DNA of 64,000 bases from JAWSUT01 sp033549345. GTDB lineage: Bacteria > Bacillota > Dethiobacteria > Dethiobacterales > Dethiobacteraceae. The position numbers and the translations under genes are program-made. The notes beneath the pieces are model-generated. The model did no database searches. It worked only from the letters and a program-made list of their open reading frames with translations, and was not told the DNA's origin. Shown here one piece after another: positions 41,839 to 51,652 of this stretch; positions within the stretch are counted from its first letter, which is position 1, and every line of letters begins with the position of its first letter. The stretch is taken from contig JAWSUT010000012.1 of NCBI GenBank assembly GCA_033549345.1, forward strand, positions 1 to 64,000, in the 5' to 3' direction.

Positions 41839-42855
41839 CTAACCCGCTGCCTTAGCGGTGGCTTCAGCCAAATCTTTTTCTGCAGCGGACAGATTCAATT
41901 TCACAAACAGCGCCGGTGCCAGTAAAGTTACCCATATACCACCGAGCCCGTAACGGATGAAACCAAACGCAGCCACGGAGGATGGAAGAAGGGGGCCCAG
42001 GCCCATAATAATACCAAAGAGGACGGCCAGGCCTAAGACACTTTTTATAATTTGCTTAAAAAACGGAGCCTCGACAACGGAGCGGACTTTTTCTTTTTCC
42101 AGGATGTAGCCAAAGCAAGCGCCCGCCAGGTAGCCCATAAGCTTTGGCGGATCGTTACCCGGTAACAGAAACGTTAGCAAAATGGGGATTGCCAGGGAAA
42201 GAGCAAGGAGCATCGGCAGTGAAAATTTTTCTGCCCATCCCTGCTCCACAAAGGATGTGCTGAGCCAGAGGAAAAGCAGCAGAAAGGGTATGGCAAAAGC
42301 CACACCTGCCAAAACATCACCAAGAAAATGGTAGCCCAGGATCAGGCGGGATAAACCAATCATAACAATAACGACTGCAGCCCAGAGCCAGAAAGCTTTG
42401 TTCCTCAGACGCACCGCCATGTAACCCCAGACAGTAACAGCTGTAAGTGTATGGCCGCTTGGGAAAGCTTGATTACCGGGATGAACAATTCCCGTCAAAG
42501 CCGGGCGTTCCAAATCAGTCAGGTCTTTTAGCAACCCGCTGTATGTACCCGACGTAAGCAGAACAAACGCTGCCCAGAAACCCAGCGGCTTGCTGACACA
42601 CCAGATCAGGACACCGAAGAAGACCATATAAAATTGATCATCACCTAAAAAAGTAAAGAAACGAAAGATAGTCTCTACCGGCGTTGTGCGAAATTGCTGC
42701 AGATAAATAATCAGTCCCAAGTCTCTGGTTTTATCCCAGAAGAAAATAAGAATTAAAGTGAAAATCACTGTAACTGTCCAACATATTCCGATAAACAATT
42801 TTTCTTTTGCCGGCACTGCCGAAAAGTAAGGCCGGCTGACTGGCGGGCTGTTCAA
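41839..42855 (-). CDS. PAP2-family membrane phosphatase
   Basis: A 338-residue protein with about nine membrane segments. It carries the three PAP2 motifs: KDLTDLERP, FPSGHT and SRLILGYHFLGD, with all catalytic residues. Such enzymes remove phosphate from lipid phosphates such as undecaprenyl pyrophosphate or phosphatidic acid on the outer face. It is longer than the usual 200-240 residues because of an extra C-terminal membrane region of about 120 residues (from residue 215). Start ATG behind AGGAGG. The tautomerase gene lies just upstream on the same strand. Confidence 0.88.
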   Translation of the reverse strand: MNSPPVSRPYFSAVPAKEKLFIGICWTVTVIFTLILIFFWDKTRDLGLIIYLQQFRTTPVETIFRFFTFLGDDQFYMVFFGVLIWCVSKPLGFWAAFVLLTSGTYSGLLKDLTDLERPALTGIVHPGNQAFPSGHTLTAVTVWGYMAVRLRNKAFWLWAAVVIVMIGLSRLILGYHFLGDVLAGVAFAIPFLLLFLWLSTSFVEQGWAEKFSLPMLLALSLAIPILLTFLLPGNDPPKLMGYLAGACFGYILEKEKVRSVVEAPFFKQIIKSVLGLAVLFGIIMGLGPLLPSSVAAFGFIRYGLGGIWVTLLAPALFVKLNLSAAEKDLAEATAKAAG

Positions 42856-42882
42856 GTAAATATCCTCCTTTAAATATTCTTC

Positions 42883-43086
42883 TTATTGCCCTTTTTTGCG
42901 TCTTACTGTGATGGACTCTCCGCCCACACCCCAGTTGTCTGTATCCACCTCGTCTATAACCACAACGGTTGTGTTTGGGTTTTTACCCAGAATGTCTACC
43001 AACAGCTGTGTTGCCCCTTTGATTAAGGCTGCTTTTTGTTCGGCGGTGGCTCCTTCTTTGGTGATTTTAATATTTACATACGGCAT
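42883..43086 (-). CDS. 4-oxalocrotonate tautomerase-family enzyme
   Basis: A 67-residue protein starting MPYVNIKI, which gives the catalytic Pro after Met removal. TVVVIDEVDTDNWGVGGESI contains the usual mid-protein signature, and RRKKGQ the basic end. The length is typical for the small hexameric members. The substrate is unknown; in organisms without catechol pathways these are general tautomerases. ATG follows AGGAGG. Confidence 0.9.
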   Translation of the reverse strand: MPYVNIKITKEGATAEQKAALIKGATQLLVDILGKNPNTTVVVIDEVDTDNWGVGGESITVRRKKGQ

Positions 43087-43411
43087 GATGTTTTCCTCCT
43101 TTTCTTACTACTGTTCTAAAATTATTTTATCTGAAACAGCAGCTTAAGTACAGCCTTGAAAATACGGCTGTTTATAAGAGCAACATAGTTGGCTATACTA
43201 ATAACAGATATTAACAACTGGAAGAATGCACTGTATGCCTATTCACCTGCCACACTTTCTGAGGACGCACCTGTTAACAAGAATGTCCCGATCAGCGTTC
43301 TGTGGATGTGCGGGGAAGTCTATGTAATAAATAAACGCCTTGTTAATCAGAATACAGTTTTTTTATTGCTGCTTATGGTATTATAAGGGAAACGGTTGTC
43401 GGGAGGTATAT
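43087..43411. other. Intergenic region before glucose-6-phosphate isomerase
   Basis: 325 bases between divergent genes. The tautomerase leader is at the left. Short frames (for example 43189-43386) have no ribosome site and no family resemblance. TATTATAA near 43379 may be the -10 region of pgi. Confidence 0.4.
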
Positions 43412-44716
43412 ATGGGAGATTTAATGTTTGATTATAGTATGGCCAGGGATTTTATCTCTGAACGGGAACTGGACTATTTGCAGCCAAAGGTAGATGTGGT
43501 TCATGAACTGCTGGAGAGCGGCCAGGGACCGGGGAGTGAGTATGCCGGATGGCTGAATTGGCCTAAAACGCATGACAGGGAAGAGGCTGCCAGGCTTAAA
43601 AGCGTGGCAGCAAAAGTCAGGGAAAGGGCAGAAGTCTTTATTGTGATCGGAATCGGCGGCTCTTATCTGGGGGCGCGCTCGGCACTGTCGCTGTTGACGC
43701 ATACGTTTGCCAACCAGCTTTCGCGGGAAAGGAGAGGCGGTCCTGAGATTTACTTTGCGGGACATAATGTGAGCCCGGCATATCTGACCCACCTTTTGGA
43801 CGTGGTGGGAGGGAGAGAGCTCTATATCAATGTGGTTTCCAAGTCCGGCACCACGTTGGAGCCGGCATTGGCTTTCCGGGTGTTCCGCCGGCTTCTGGAG
43901 AAACGTTACGGCAGGGAAGAGGCAAAAAACAGAATTATTGCCACTACGGATCGGGAAAAAGGTGCTTTAAAAAAGCTGGCCGACAGGGAAGGCTATGAAA
44001 CCTTTGTGGTGCCTGATGAAGTGGGAGGCAGATATTCTGTACTGACCCCGGTGGGCCTTTTACCTATTGCCGTCGGCGGTATCAACATAGATGAGATGAT
44101 GTCCGGCGCAGCGGAAGCTATGGAGCTCTACAGGGTAGGGGACCTGGGGTCCAACCCTGCTTACCGGTATGCTGCGGTACGAAATATACTGTATAACAAA
44201 GGGAAAACGGTGGAACTCTTTGCTACATATGATCCTTCCTTTTACTATTTCACTGAGTGGTGGAAGCAGCTCTTCGGTGAAAGCGAGGGCAAGGAGAATA
44301 AGGGGATATTACCGGCAGGGGTTAACTTTACCACCGATTTGCATTCACTGGGCCAGTACATTCAGGACGGTTACCGACACCTGTTTGCCACCACATTATG
44401 GGCAGAGAGGCCGGCAGTGGACATGAACATTACGCGGGAAGAAGATGACCCCGACGGACTAAATTATCTGGCGGGCAAAAGCCTGCATGAAGTAAACGCG
44501 AAAGCGCGGGAGGGGACAATGCTGGCTCATGCGGAAGGAAGTGTGCCCAATTTGTTAGTTACTGTCCCGGAGATAACCCCCTACTGGTACGGCAGGATGG
44601 TTTACTTTTTTGAGAAGGCCTGCGGGATTAGCGGATATCTTCTGGGGGTTAATCCCTTTGACCAGCCCGGGGTTGAAGCATACAAGAGGAACATGTTCCG
44701 TTTATTAGAAACATAA
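43412..44716 (+). CDS. pgi: Glucose-6-phosphate isomerase
   Basis: A 434-residue enzyme that interconverts glucose-6-phosphate and fructose-6-phosphate. It has GIGGSYLGARSA, VVSKSGTTLEPALAFRVF (sugar phosphate loop), GGRYSVLTPVGLLPIA and the C-terminal GINPFDQPGVE-like GVNPFDQPGVEAYK signatures. It belongs to the shorter Bacillus-type PGI. The start is ATG 43412 after GGGAGG; a frame open from 43340 would add an unlikely leader. Single gene with its own terminator. Confidence 0.95.
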   Translation: MGDLMFDYSMARDFISERELDYLQPKVDVVHELLESGQGPGSEYAGWLNWPKTHDREEAARLKSVAAKVRERAEVFIVIGIGGSYLGARSALSLLTHTFANQLSRERRGGPEIYFAGHNVSPAYLTHLLDVVGGRELYINVVSKSGTTLEPALAFRVFRRLLEKRYGREEAKNRIIATTDREKGALKKLADREGYETFVVPDEVGGRYSVLTPVGLLPIAVGGINIDEMMSGAAEAMELYRVGDLGSNPAYRYAAVRNILYNKGKTVELFATYDPSFYYFTEWWKQLFGESEGKENKGILPAGVNFTTDLHSLGQYIQDGYRHLFATTLWAERPAVDMNITREEDDPDGLNYLAGKSLHEVNAKAREGTMLAHAEGSVPNLLVTVPEITPYWYGRMVYFFEKACGISGYLLGVNPFDQPGVEAYKRNMFRLLET

Positions 44717-44738
44717 AAACAGCCTGCGGGCTGTTTTT
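44715..44738 (+). terminator. Terminator shared by pgi and the convergent GNAT gene
   Basis: AAAAACAGCC-TGC-GGGCTGTTTTT is symmetric, and the minus-strand gene stops at 44737. Confidence 0.85.
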
Positions 44739-45171
44739 ATGTTTCTGACGTTACTTTTTCAGCAGACTTTTCTTGTATAAGATATCTGGACTTCTGAGTG
44801 GTGTGGACAACCCCCAGCTTACTCCAGAAAGCTTTGGAACTATCAACGGCGCCGCCTTCTATTTCATCGATACCGTAGTGTCGGCAGAGTCCGATAAGCC
44901 ATTGAAAACAAAGTGTGCCAATGCCCTGATGCCGTAGTGTCTCCGGAAGGCGCAGGTACTTCAAAAAGACCTTGTTCTCATTTAACCTGATAATGAAAAA
45001 CATTTGGGGCATCCAGTCTTTACCGTAAGGATAATTTGTATCCGTCATTAAAACTTCGATATGGTGAAACCGGTTACGGACGGTTGCCTTAAACTGCAGG
45101 CCATGATTTTCTTTGAGTTTGCTGCAAAGTGAGTCAATATGTTCGTCTAATTCATATAAAATCCTGACCAT
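44737..45171 (-). CDS. GNAT-family N-acetyltransferase
   Basis: A 144-residue protein. The acetyl-CoA site is in RLPETLRHQGIGTLCFQWLI (R/Q-x-x-G-x-G/A), preceded by strands FFIIRLNENKVFLKYL and followed by IDEIEGGAVDSSKAFWSKLG. The substrate cannot be predicted. The first 60 residues are less typical. ATG with AGGAGTG upstream. Confidence 0.8.
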   Translation of the reverse strand: MVRILYELDEHIDSLCSKLKENHGLQFKATVRNRFHHIEVLMTDTNYPYGKDWMPQMFFIIRLNENKVFLKYLRLPETLRHQGIGTLCFQWLIGLCRHYGIDEIEGGAVDSSKAFWSKLGVVHTTQKSRYLIQEKSAEKVTSET

Positions 45172-45352
45172 CAGATAACACTCCTTTGGTGCATGTTATG
45201 AGTGATGGTTAGAGACTGATGCGGCTCTATCAAATATTTTTTACATGCAACACGGTATCTCCTTCCTGCAGTATATGTATTTTAGTACTTTGGTCACAAA
45301 TATTTCCCTATCGTACCAAAAATTCAAAAAATGTGTCGACAAGGAAGGATAT

Positions 45353-45421
45353 ATGAAAAACCCTGCAGAACTTTACATAAACACCCAGGAAGAGGACAAC
45401 AGCAACGTGCAAGGGGGATAA
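45353..45421 (+). CDS. Possible 22-codon leader peptide before the CAP-domain gene
   Basis: ATG 45353 stands after AAGGAAGG and codes KNPAELYINTQEEDNSNVQG plus G. Its last codons contain AAGGGGG, the ribosome site of the next gene at 45425, so translation of the two would be coupled. The peptide has no hydrophobic part. It may be a control ORF or chance. Confidence 0.35.
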   Translation: MKNPAELYINTQEEDNSNVQGG

Positions 45422-45424
45422 AAA

Positions 45425-46225
<801 letters not shown>

Positions 46226-46230
46226 ACGCG

Positions 46231-46359
46231 TTATAGAAAAACAACTTTGAGTAAGAGAAAAAGAGAAACTGCCAGGATAAACCAGAAGACAGTTAAAACA
46301 AGAGTGTCACGTGTAAACAGTGATTTCTCCGTAGCACGGGAGTTGTTCTCTTTTTTCAT
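46231..46359 (-). CDS. 42-residue single-helix membrane protein
   Basis: On the minus strand AAAAGGAGCTG precedes ATG 46359. The product is KKENNSRATEKSLFTRDTLV, then LTVFWFILAVSLFLLLKVVF: a charged start and one membrane helix. The ribosome site and composition are convincing although no family is recognised. It is convergent with the CAP gene, six bases away. The remaining gap 46360-46606 contains no other gene I can support. Confidence 0.6.
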   Translation of the reverse strand: MKKENNSRATEKSLFTRDTLVLTVFWFILAVSLFLLLKVVFL

Positions 46360-46606
46360 AGCAGATCAGCTCCTTTTATGGGTTATTTACCTGTATTTTG
46401 TCGAATTCAGGTTAAACCACAACCGCCACCCCTAAGAGGGCGGCGGTGTTATTCTTTGATTGTATTATTCTGTAAATCACTGTTTTATCCTTTGGGACTT
46501 TTGGCTAAAATGCATGGGAATAGCGACTCATACTGCCAGAGTTTCACATTTTGGGGTTTTAGCCACTGTGTTGCAGTAGAACTCAGGAAAACTTGGAGGA
46601 TGTAAT

Positions 46607-48340
46607 ATGCGTAAAAATTCGGGCCGGGTTCTTTTAATCCTTACTACACTGGTTGTTGTTGTCCTGACTGCGTTTCCCAAAACGGTCGGCCTGCCCTTAG
46701 ATACAAAACCAACTGAGAATCCGGCTGACATTCTGGCTTTGCTGAGAGAGGCAGCAGCTGCCGGCAGAGAAGACCCATTGCTGTCGTTGTCATTAAGGGA
46801 AGACGCTATCGGGTTTGCGGCGAACCTGGCACTGGCAGATTTACTGTGGGACAGAGAGGCTGAGGGCATATCTTTTTTGCGCCGGGCACTGGAGCTGCAT
46901 GAGAGTAAAGACTTACGCTTCCGTCTGGCAGAAGGCCTAAAAGGCAAAGGTGATACTGCTGCGGCAGCGATGGAATATCTCACCCTACTCCCGGACAGCC
47001 GGGCAATAGATGCCCTGCAGTCAATACACACAGACAGGGAGGTTATCTTGTCAGCTTTGGCCGAAGGCGGGTACTGGCAAGCTGTCGTAGATTTTTTGAA
47101 TACGTTTCCTACGGAAGCTTTTACCGACAGGGATGAAATCTATCTGGCACAGGCCATGGTGCAACTCGATGATTTTGACCGGGCACGACCGCTATTGAAA
47201 GAGCTTGCGGTACAGTTCCCGGAAGACCAGACAGTGATGTGGCACTATGCCAGAACACTGGAAGCCATAGAAAAGACAGAAGAGGCAATCATTTTGTACA
47301 ACGATTTGGGTTCGCGGGGCGCGCAGCGGCTGGGCCAGTTATATGAGCAGGACGACAAGCGTGAACTGGCTGCCGCAGCATATGCAAGAAGCACTGACCC
47401 TGCTGTAATCTGGCGGGGTGCTGTGCTTTGGGATGAGCTTGGCGAGCACCAGAGGGCACTGGCTCTTTACCGGAAGCTGACACATGAACCCGGTCCCTAC
47501 CGGGACGACGCAATGTATCGCAGCTATCTTCTATTGGTTGAGGCCGGCAGTCCGGAAGCCCAAGACTATCTTGGTGAGCTATCTGCCCGCCCGTCATGGA
47601 TGGTAAGGCTGAATATGGAGCCATCGTGGCCTTTACTTACGGCACTAGAGTCTGATGAAAGTATGCTGCTTATGAGGCTTGATGCCTACCGGCAGGCGGG
47701 AAGGGATGACCTTGTTAACGTGGAATTATCCATCGCTTGGCAGAGTGCTGCACCGCAGGATAAGATTTCTCTGGGTAATTGGTATTCTGACAGGTCGGAC
47801 TTTCGTCAGGCGGCGCGTTGGGGGGTGGGGGCCCTTAAGGAGATAACTGCCAGAGAAGCATATGAATTAGCCTATCCCAGGCCGTTTTTCGAAGAGGTCG
47901 GGCAGGCGGCGGCGGAGTTTGATCTGGAGCCGGAACTGATTTGGGCTGTTATGCGTGAGGAAAGCCGTTTTCAGCCTGCAGTTGTTTCATGGGCGGGTGC
48001 GATTGGTCTGATGCAGATTATGCCCGCTACAGGGGAGGAGATTGCGGCTAAACTAGATGAACGTTTTAGCGAGGATCTCCTGACGCAACCGTCAGTAAAT
48101 ATCCGCTGGGGCGCCTATTATCTGCGCTCTATGCTAAATCTCTACGGAGATGATTTAGATAAGGCCCTGGCTGCTTATAATGGAGGCCCGGGCAATGTAC
48201 GCCGCTGGCATAAGAGCGAACTGGGAAAAACGAGTTCCGGATTTCCTACAGCCATCACCTTTTTTGAAACACGAGAATATATCACCAAAGTGACTGACAG
48301 CTACCTGACATATCTGTGGCTGTATGGTGACCAAAGATAA
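46607..48340 (+). CDS. Soluble lytic murein transglycosylase-like protein (SLT)
   Basis: A 577-residue exported enzyme. Signal anchor at residues 7-25, a long helical TPR-like region (about 35-420), then the SLT domain (about 430-570) with catalytic Glu in MREESRFQPAVVSWAGAIGL, MQIMPATGEEIA, NIRWGAYYL and AAYNGGPGNVRRW. It cleaves peptidoglycan glycan strands with formation of anhydro ends. The overall plan is that of Slt70, which is typical of Gram-negatives but also occurs in some Clostridia. ATG lies after GGAGGATG. Confidence 0.88.
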   Translation: MRKNSGRVLLILTTLVVVVLTAFPKTVGLPLDTKPTENPADILALLREAAAAGREDPLLSLSLREDAIGFAANLALADLLWDREAEGISFLRRALELHESKDLRFRLAEGLKGKGDTAAAAMEYLTLLPDSRAIDALQSIHTDREVILSALAEGGYWQAVVDFLNTFPTEAFTDRDEIYLAQAMVQLDDFDRARPLLKELAVQFPEDQTVMWHYARTLEAIEKTEEAIILYNDLGSRGAQRLGQLYEQDDKRELAAAAYARSTDPAVIWRGAVLWDELGEHQRALALYRKLTHEPGPYRDDAMYRSYLLLVEAGSPEAQDYLGELSARPSWMVRLNMEPSWPLLTALESDESMLLMRLDAYRQAGRDDLVNVELSIAWQSAAPQDKISLGNWYSDRSDFRQAARWGVGALKEITAREAYELAYPRPFFEEVGQAAAEFDLEPELIWAVMREESRFQPAVVSWAGAIGLMQIMPATGEEIAAKLDERFSEDLLTQPSVNIRWGAYYLRSMLNLYGDDLDKALAAYNGGPGNVRRWHKSELGKTSSGFPTAITFFETREYITKVTDSYLTYLWLYGDQR

Positions 48341-48412
48341 ATACGCTAGAGCATGGAAGTGACCCGCCACGCAATAAAAGAAGAGTCAAGCCCTACAGTC
48401 TTTCCATACTGA

Positions 48413-48448
48413 AAAAGTGCCTGCCACGAAACTCGTGACGGCACTTTT
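48413..48448 (+). terminator. Terminator after the transglycosylase gene
   Basis: AAAAGTGCC and GGCACTTTT form the outer stem, with CACGA/CGTG pairing inside. Symmetric, so it may also end the minus-strand mini-gene at 48466. Confidence 0.75.
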
Positions 48449-48465
48449 GTAGGATACTACATATC

Positions 48466-48540
48466 TTAGAGAAGTTTGTAGATCAGAGCAAACACACCTA
48501 AGACGGAATATGTGACAATCATTCCCAACCAGAGCGGCAT
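48466..48540 (-). CDS. 24-residue membrane peptide
   Basis: AAGGAGGCG lies eight bases before ATG 48540 on the minus strand. The product is PLWLGMIVTYSVLGVFALIY, then KLL: one membrane helix and little else. It resembles the tiny accessory subunits that accompany some transporters, but no transporter gene is next to it on this strand except the fatty acid carrier beyond the PPC gene. A textbook ribosome site and following terminator make it likely to be real. The rest of 48341-48677 shows no other gene. Confidence 0.55.
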   Translation of the reverse strand: MPLWLGMIVTYSVLGVFALIYKLL

Positions 48541-48677
48541 CAGAAAAGCGCCTCCTTAATTTGAATAGTAACATTTTAACTCTTGTTCAGGAGGATTTCA
48601 ACGCTTTGCTGTAATGTTGGAATACTGAAATAGTTAAGTATATTTCGGGATACCAGCGATGAACTACTCTGAGGCTA

Positions 48678-49157
48678 CTACGGTTCCAACAGAGCAAAGC
48701 CGCTTTGTTCATCTGTCAGGCGTTTACTGTCAACTCCGAGAATTTCGCAGAGAATCACTTCCCCGACAAGCCAGGTTGTCACTCCCGGGCGCAGGCAGCC
48801 GGTGGTGGTTTTACCTGCACGGCCCAGGGCTGCATGCAGATGAAGTACAGCGGCCCCTTCTTTATCGGGTGCCAGGACACCTGTGCCTACCACTTCATGT
48901 GCGCCGTCCACCGGCAGAAAGATAGGAGATGGGGGCATTTCCTGTGAGCGGCGGGGCCCGGTAACTATTTCACCGTCTGACACGCCCCCGATCATTGTAA
49001 CAAACCCTACGCTTATGTTGTTTTTCTTTGCAAAATCCTCGATACAGCCCGGGACAATATCGCCATCCTCCAGACGGATGACAAAGACGCGTCCTATTTG
49101 ACCTTCAGTGGCTTTCAACGTATCACTCTCCCGATCAGCGTCTATTTCTACATGCAT
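48678..49157 (-). CDS. PPC (DUF296) domain protein
   Basis: A 159-residue protein. GRVFVIRLEDGDIVPGCIED, VGFVTMIGGVSDGEI and LHLHAALGRAGKTTTGCLRP match the PPC fold known from archaeal AF0104 and plant AT-hook proteins, with the conserved HxH motif. No AT-hook. The bacterial role is unknown. The ribosome site is poor: AAGGAG lies about 20 bases before the ATG, so the start is less certain. Confidence 0.8.
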   Translation of the reverse strand: MHVEIDADRESDTLKATEGQIGRVFVIRLEDGDIVPGCIEDFAKKNNISVGFVTMIGGVSDGEIVTGPRRSQEMPPSPIFLPVDGAHEVVGTGVLAPDKEGAAVLHLHAALGRAGKTTTGCLRPGVTTWLVGEVILCEILGVDSKRLTDEQSGFALLEP

Positions 49158-49220
49158 TTTCTGTAGATAGTTAGCTTCTCCTTATTCCGGGGAAATTCCT
49201 TTGCATAAAGGAAGAAAGTT

Positions 49221-49263
49221 AAAAAAGAAGACGGCTGCAGTTCTTGTGCAGCCGGTCGCTTTT
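49221..49263 (-). terminator. Terminator of the fatty acid transporter gene
   Basis: On the minus strand CCGGCTGCA and TGCAGCCG pair with flanking GCGAC/GTCTTC extension, then six T. Confidence 0.75.
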
Positions 49264-49271
49264 GGGGTGTG

Positions 49272-50576
49272 TTAGAGAAATACGAGACCCAGGGAGATGA
49301 TGACCCCGGAGAAGAGCAGAGCCATTATACAATAACCCATAATATCGCGGGCGTTTAAGCCGGCGATACCCAAAGCAGGGAGCGCCCAGAAGGGCTGCAC
49401 CATATTGGTCCAGGCATCGCCCCAGGCAATAGCCATGGCTGCCCGTGCCGGGTCCACACCGAGCGTGATGCTGGCAGGAATAATAATGGGTCCCTGTACG
49501 GCCCATTGTCCCCCGCCGGAGGGTACAAAGAAGTTTACGATACCGGCGGAGATGAAGGTAAAGAACGGGAATGTGTACGCGGTGGAAACACTAACAAACC
49601 ATTGGGAAATGATGGCGGCTAAGCCGGATGAAACCATCATGCCCATAATTCCGGCGTAAAGGGGGAACTGCAGGATAATGCCGCCTGAGCTGCGAACGGC
49701 AGCGTATAGAGCATTAATGTAGCGTCTGGGTGTCCAGTGCAGGAGAATGCCTGCAAAAAGAAAGATGAAATTGACAATGTTTAGGTTCAGCGTACCGCCC
49801 TGGCCAAAGTAACCAATCAGATAGACAAGTGCACCCAGAGAGAGCAGAAGGGAGACGATGGGACTGTTTTCTACCTTGTCTGCCGGTGTAAGCAAAGCGG
49901 GTGTCTCAACTTCCGGTTCTGCCAAAAGCGCCGGGTCAACTTCCACCACTTCTTTGGGCATCATCAGCCGCGAGAGAATCGGCAGAGTGAAAATCAGCAC
50001 AATGGCTATTGTGAGGTTAAAAGAAGAGAAGATGGTTCTGCCCACCGTGATGCCGCCGGTTAATTCGTTGGACCAGTCGCTGGCAGTGGCCAGGGCCAGG
50101 GGGATGGACCCGGCCAGGCCTGCGTGCCAGACCAGAAATCCCATATAAGCGCAGGCAATAATTAAGCGATAGTCAACGCCTTTGACTTTGCGCGCCATCT
50201 CTCTGCCAAGCAGGGCGCCGACAACAAGGCCGAAGCCCCAGTTGATCCAACTGGCCACAGCCGCTACAAAACAGGTAATCATAATTGCGGCGGCAGGTGT
50301 CTTAGCCTGACTTGCGATACCCTCCAGGATTTTTTTTACCGGGGGGCTGTTTGCCAGAGCGTGGCCTGTTACCAGCACTAATACCATCTGCATTGAAAAA
50401 GCCAGCAGATTCCAAAAACCGGTTCCCCAGTGCGCAACCATCTGGGTTGCGGAGCTCTCTGTCAGAAAAAGTCCGCCAAGAAAAACGATAAATGTTAAAA
50501 TAGCCGCAAACAGGAAGGGGTCAGGAAGATACTTTTGGACCAGGCTGACAAAAAAACGGGTCAACTTCTGAAGCAT
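49272..50576 (-). CDS. Short-chain fatty acid transporter, AtoE family
   Basis: A 434-residue membrane carrier of the AtoE/TIGR00366 type with about eleven helices. Segments such as FWNLLAFSMQMVLVLVTGHA, SWINWGFGLVVGALLGREMA, FVPSGGGQWAVQGPIIIPAS and WTNMVQPFWALPALGIAGL are characteristic. It is expected to move acetoacetate, butyrate or related acids. The start is ATG after AAGGAGGC. No butyrate or acetoacetate enzymes lie beside it. The gap 50577-50823 upstream shows no gene. Confidence 0.88.
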   Translation of the reverse strand: MLQKLTRFFVSLVQKYLPDPFLFAAILTFIVFLGGLFLTESSATQMVAHWGTGFWNLLAFSMQMVLVLVTGHALANSPPVKKILEGIASQAKTPAAAIMITCFVAAVASWINWGFGLVVGALLGREMARKVKGVDYRLIIACAYMGFLVWHAGLAGSIPLALATASDWSNELTGGITVGRTIFSSFNLTIAIVLIFTLPILSRLMMPKEVVEVDPALLAEPEVETPALLTPADKVENSPIVSLLLSLGALVYLIGYFGQGGTLNLNIVNFIFLFAGILLHWTPRRYINALYAAVRSSGGIILQFPLYAGIMGMMVSSGLAAIISQWFVSVSTAYTFPFFTFISAGIVNFFVPSGGGQWAVQGPIIIPASITLGVDPARAAMAIAWGDAWTNMVQPFWALPALGIAGLNARDIMGYCIMALLFSGVIISLGLVFL

Positions 50577-50823
50577 GGTAAATCTGCCTCCTTAGATAAA
50601 TTTGGGCCCAACATCAATAAAGAAGCCATATCCCACCCCCCGGAACATTGTACGTCTAGTACATATTTATACAGATTTTATGTTCACATGACACCTGTTT
50701 CACTTAATCTAAGAACCATGTCTTAATTCTGGAATAAACAGCCCGGAAAGTGTAGTTCCAGCCAAATAGGGTTTGTAGTGATTAAATTGTTTGCACAAAA
50801 AAAGCGCGAACATTTAAGTCGCA

Positions 50824-51561
50824 CTATTTAAAGGGCTCCTGTCCCTGTCTGTTATCGTTGCCTTCTCCGGCAAAAAATGCTTTTACCACACTTATTGGCG
50901 GCTGTTCGGCCAGGTAAAGGCTGCCGTCCGTATCAAGAAGCGCCAACAGCAGCTGATTGGGCGTTTTTAACCCGCGTTTAGCGAGCTCCGCATACAGCCA
51001 ATGTTCATCCAGGCCCAACGAGTACAGGTTTTGCCTGATAATCTGGCCTTCAATGATGAGTGGTGTGGGGATTCCCTCGTACGATGTGCTGATTTGCAAA
51101 TCTGTCGGTGTGACCGGCCGCATCTGGGATTTAGGGATAACAGAAAGCTGGCCGCTTGGTTCCAGGATAGCAAATTCTACATCGTGAACTCTGCGGTATC
51201 CCTGGAAACGCAGTGCAGCCATTAGTTGCTCTACATTCACCTGGTTTTTAATCAGGTTTTCTTTAACAATGCGCCCGTTACGTATCAAGATATCAGGTTT
51301 TCCGCCAATGATCCCCTTAAGGCGATTATTTAAACTTCCTACACTGATGGCCGTGTGCATTACAGCCAGTCCGGCCAGTGCCACAAGTGCATTAAGCAGC
51401 GGCACATCTCTGTTAACAATTAATGCTGCAGATGTAGAGCCAATGAGCATCATGACCACAAAGTCATAAGGCTTTTGCTGGAATGTCAGGCCTTTGCCCA
51501 TCAGACGAAGAAGAATAATGGACCATAAATATACAATAACTGCGCGATTGACAACTTCCAT
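50824..51561 (-). CDS. DUF421 (YetF-family) membrane protein
   Basis: A 245-residue protein with three N-terminal membrane helices (to about residue 80) and two soluble YetF lobes (DILIRNGRIVKENLIKNQVN, MAALRFQGYRRVHDVEFAIL, then LIIEGQIIRQNLYSLGLDEH). DUF421 proteins are common in spore formers, and some are encoded with SpoVA and DUF1657. A decayed DUF1657 gene is at 25771 in this window, but not adjacent. ATG after AAAGGAG. Confidence 0.88.
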   Translation of the reverse strand: MEVVNRAVIVYLWSIILLRLMGKGLTFQQKPYDFVVMMLIGSTSAALIVNRDVPLLNALVALAGLAVMHTAISVGSLNNRLKGIIGGKPDILIRNGRIVKENLIKNQVNVEQLMAALRFQGYRRVHDVEFAILEPSGQLSVIPKSQMRPVTPTDLQISTSYEGIPTPLIIEGQIIRQNLYSLGLDEHWLYAELAKRGLKTPNQLLLALLDTDGSLYLAEQPPISVVKAFFAGEGNDNRQGQEPFK

Positions 51562-51652
51562 GGGTAAACTCCTTTTTTAAGAAACAAGATACTTGATTTT
51601 ATAGTCGTCTGCACTATAATAACCCTCGTTGCAGGAAGTAATTCGTTTTATA

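Noticed and set aside
43189..43386. 65-codon frame before pgi
   Set aside because: No ribosome site, no recognisable protein and it overlaps the likely pgi promoter.
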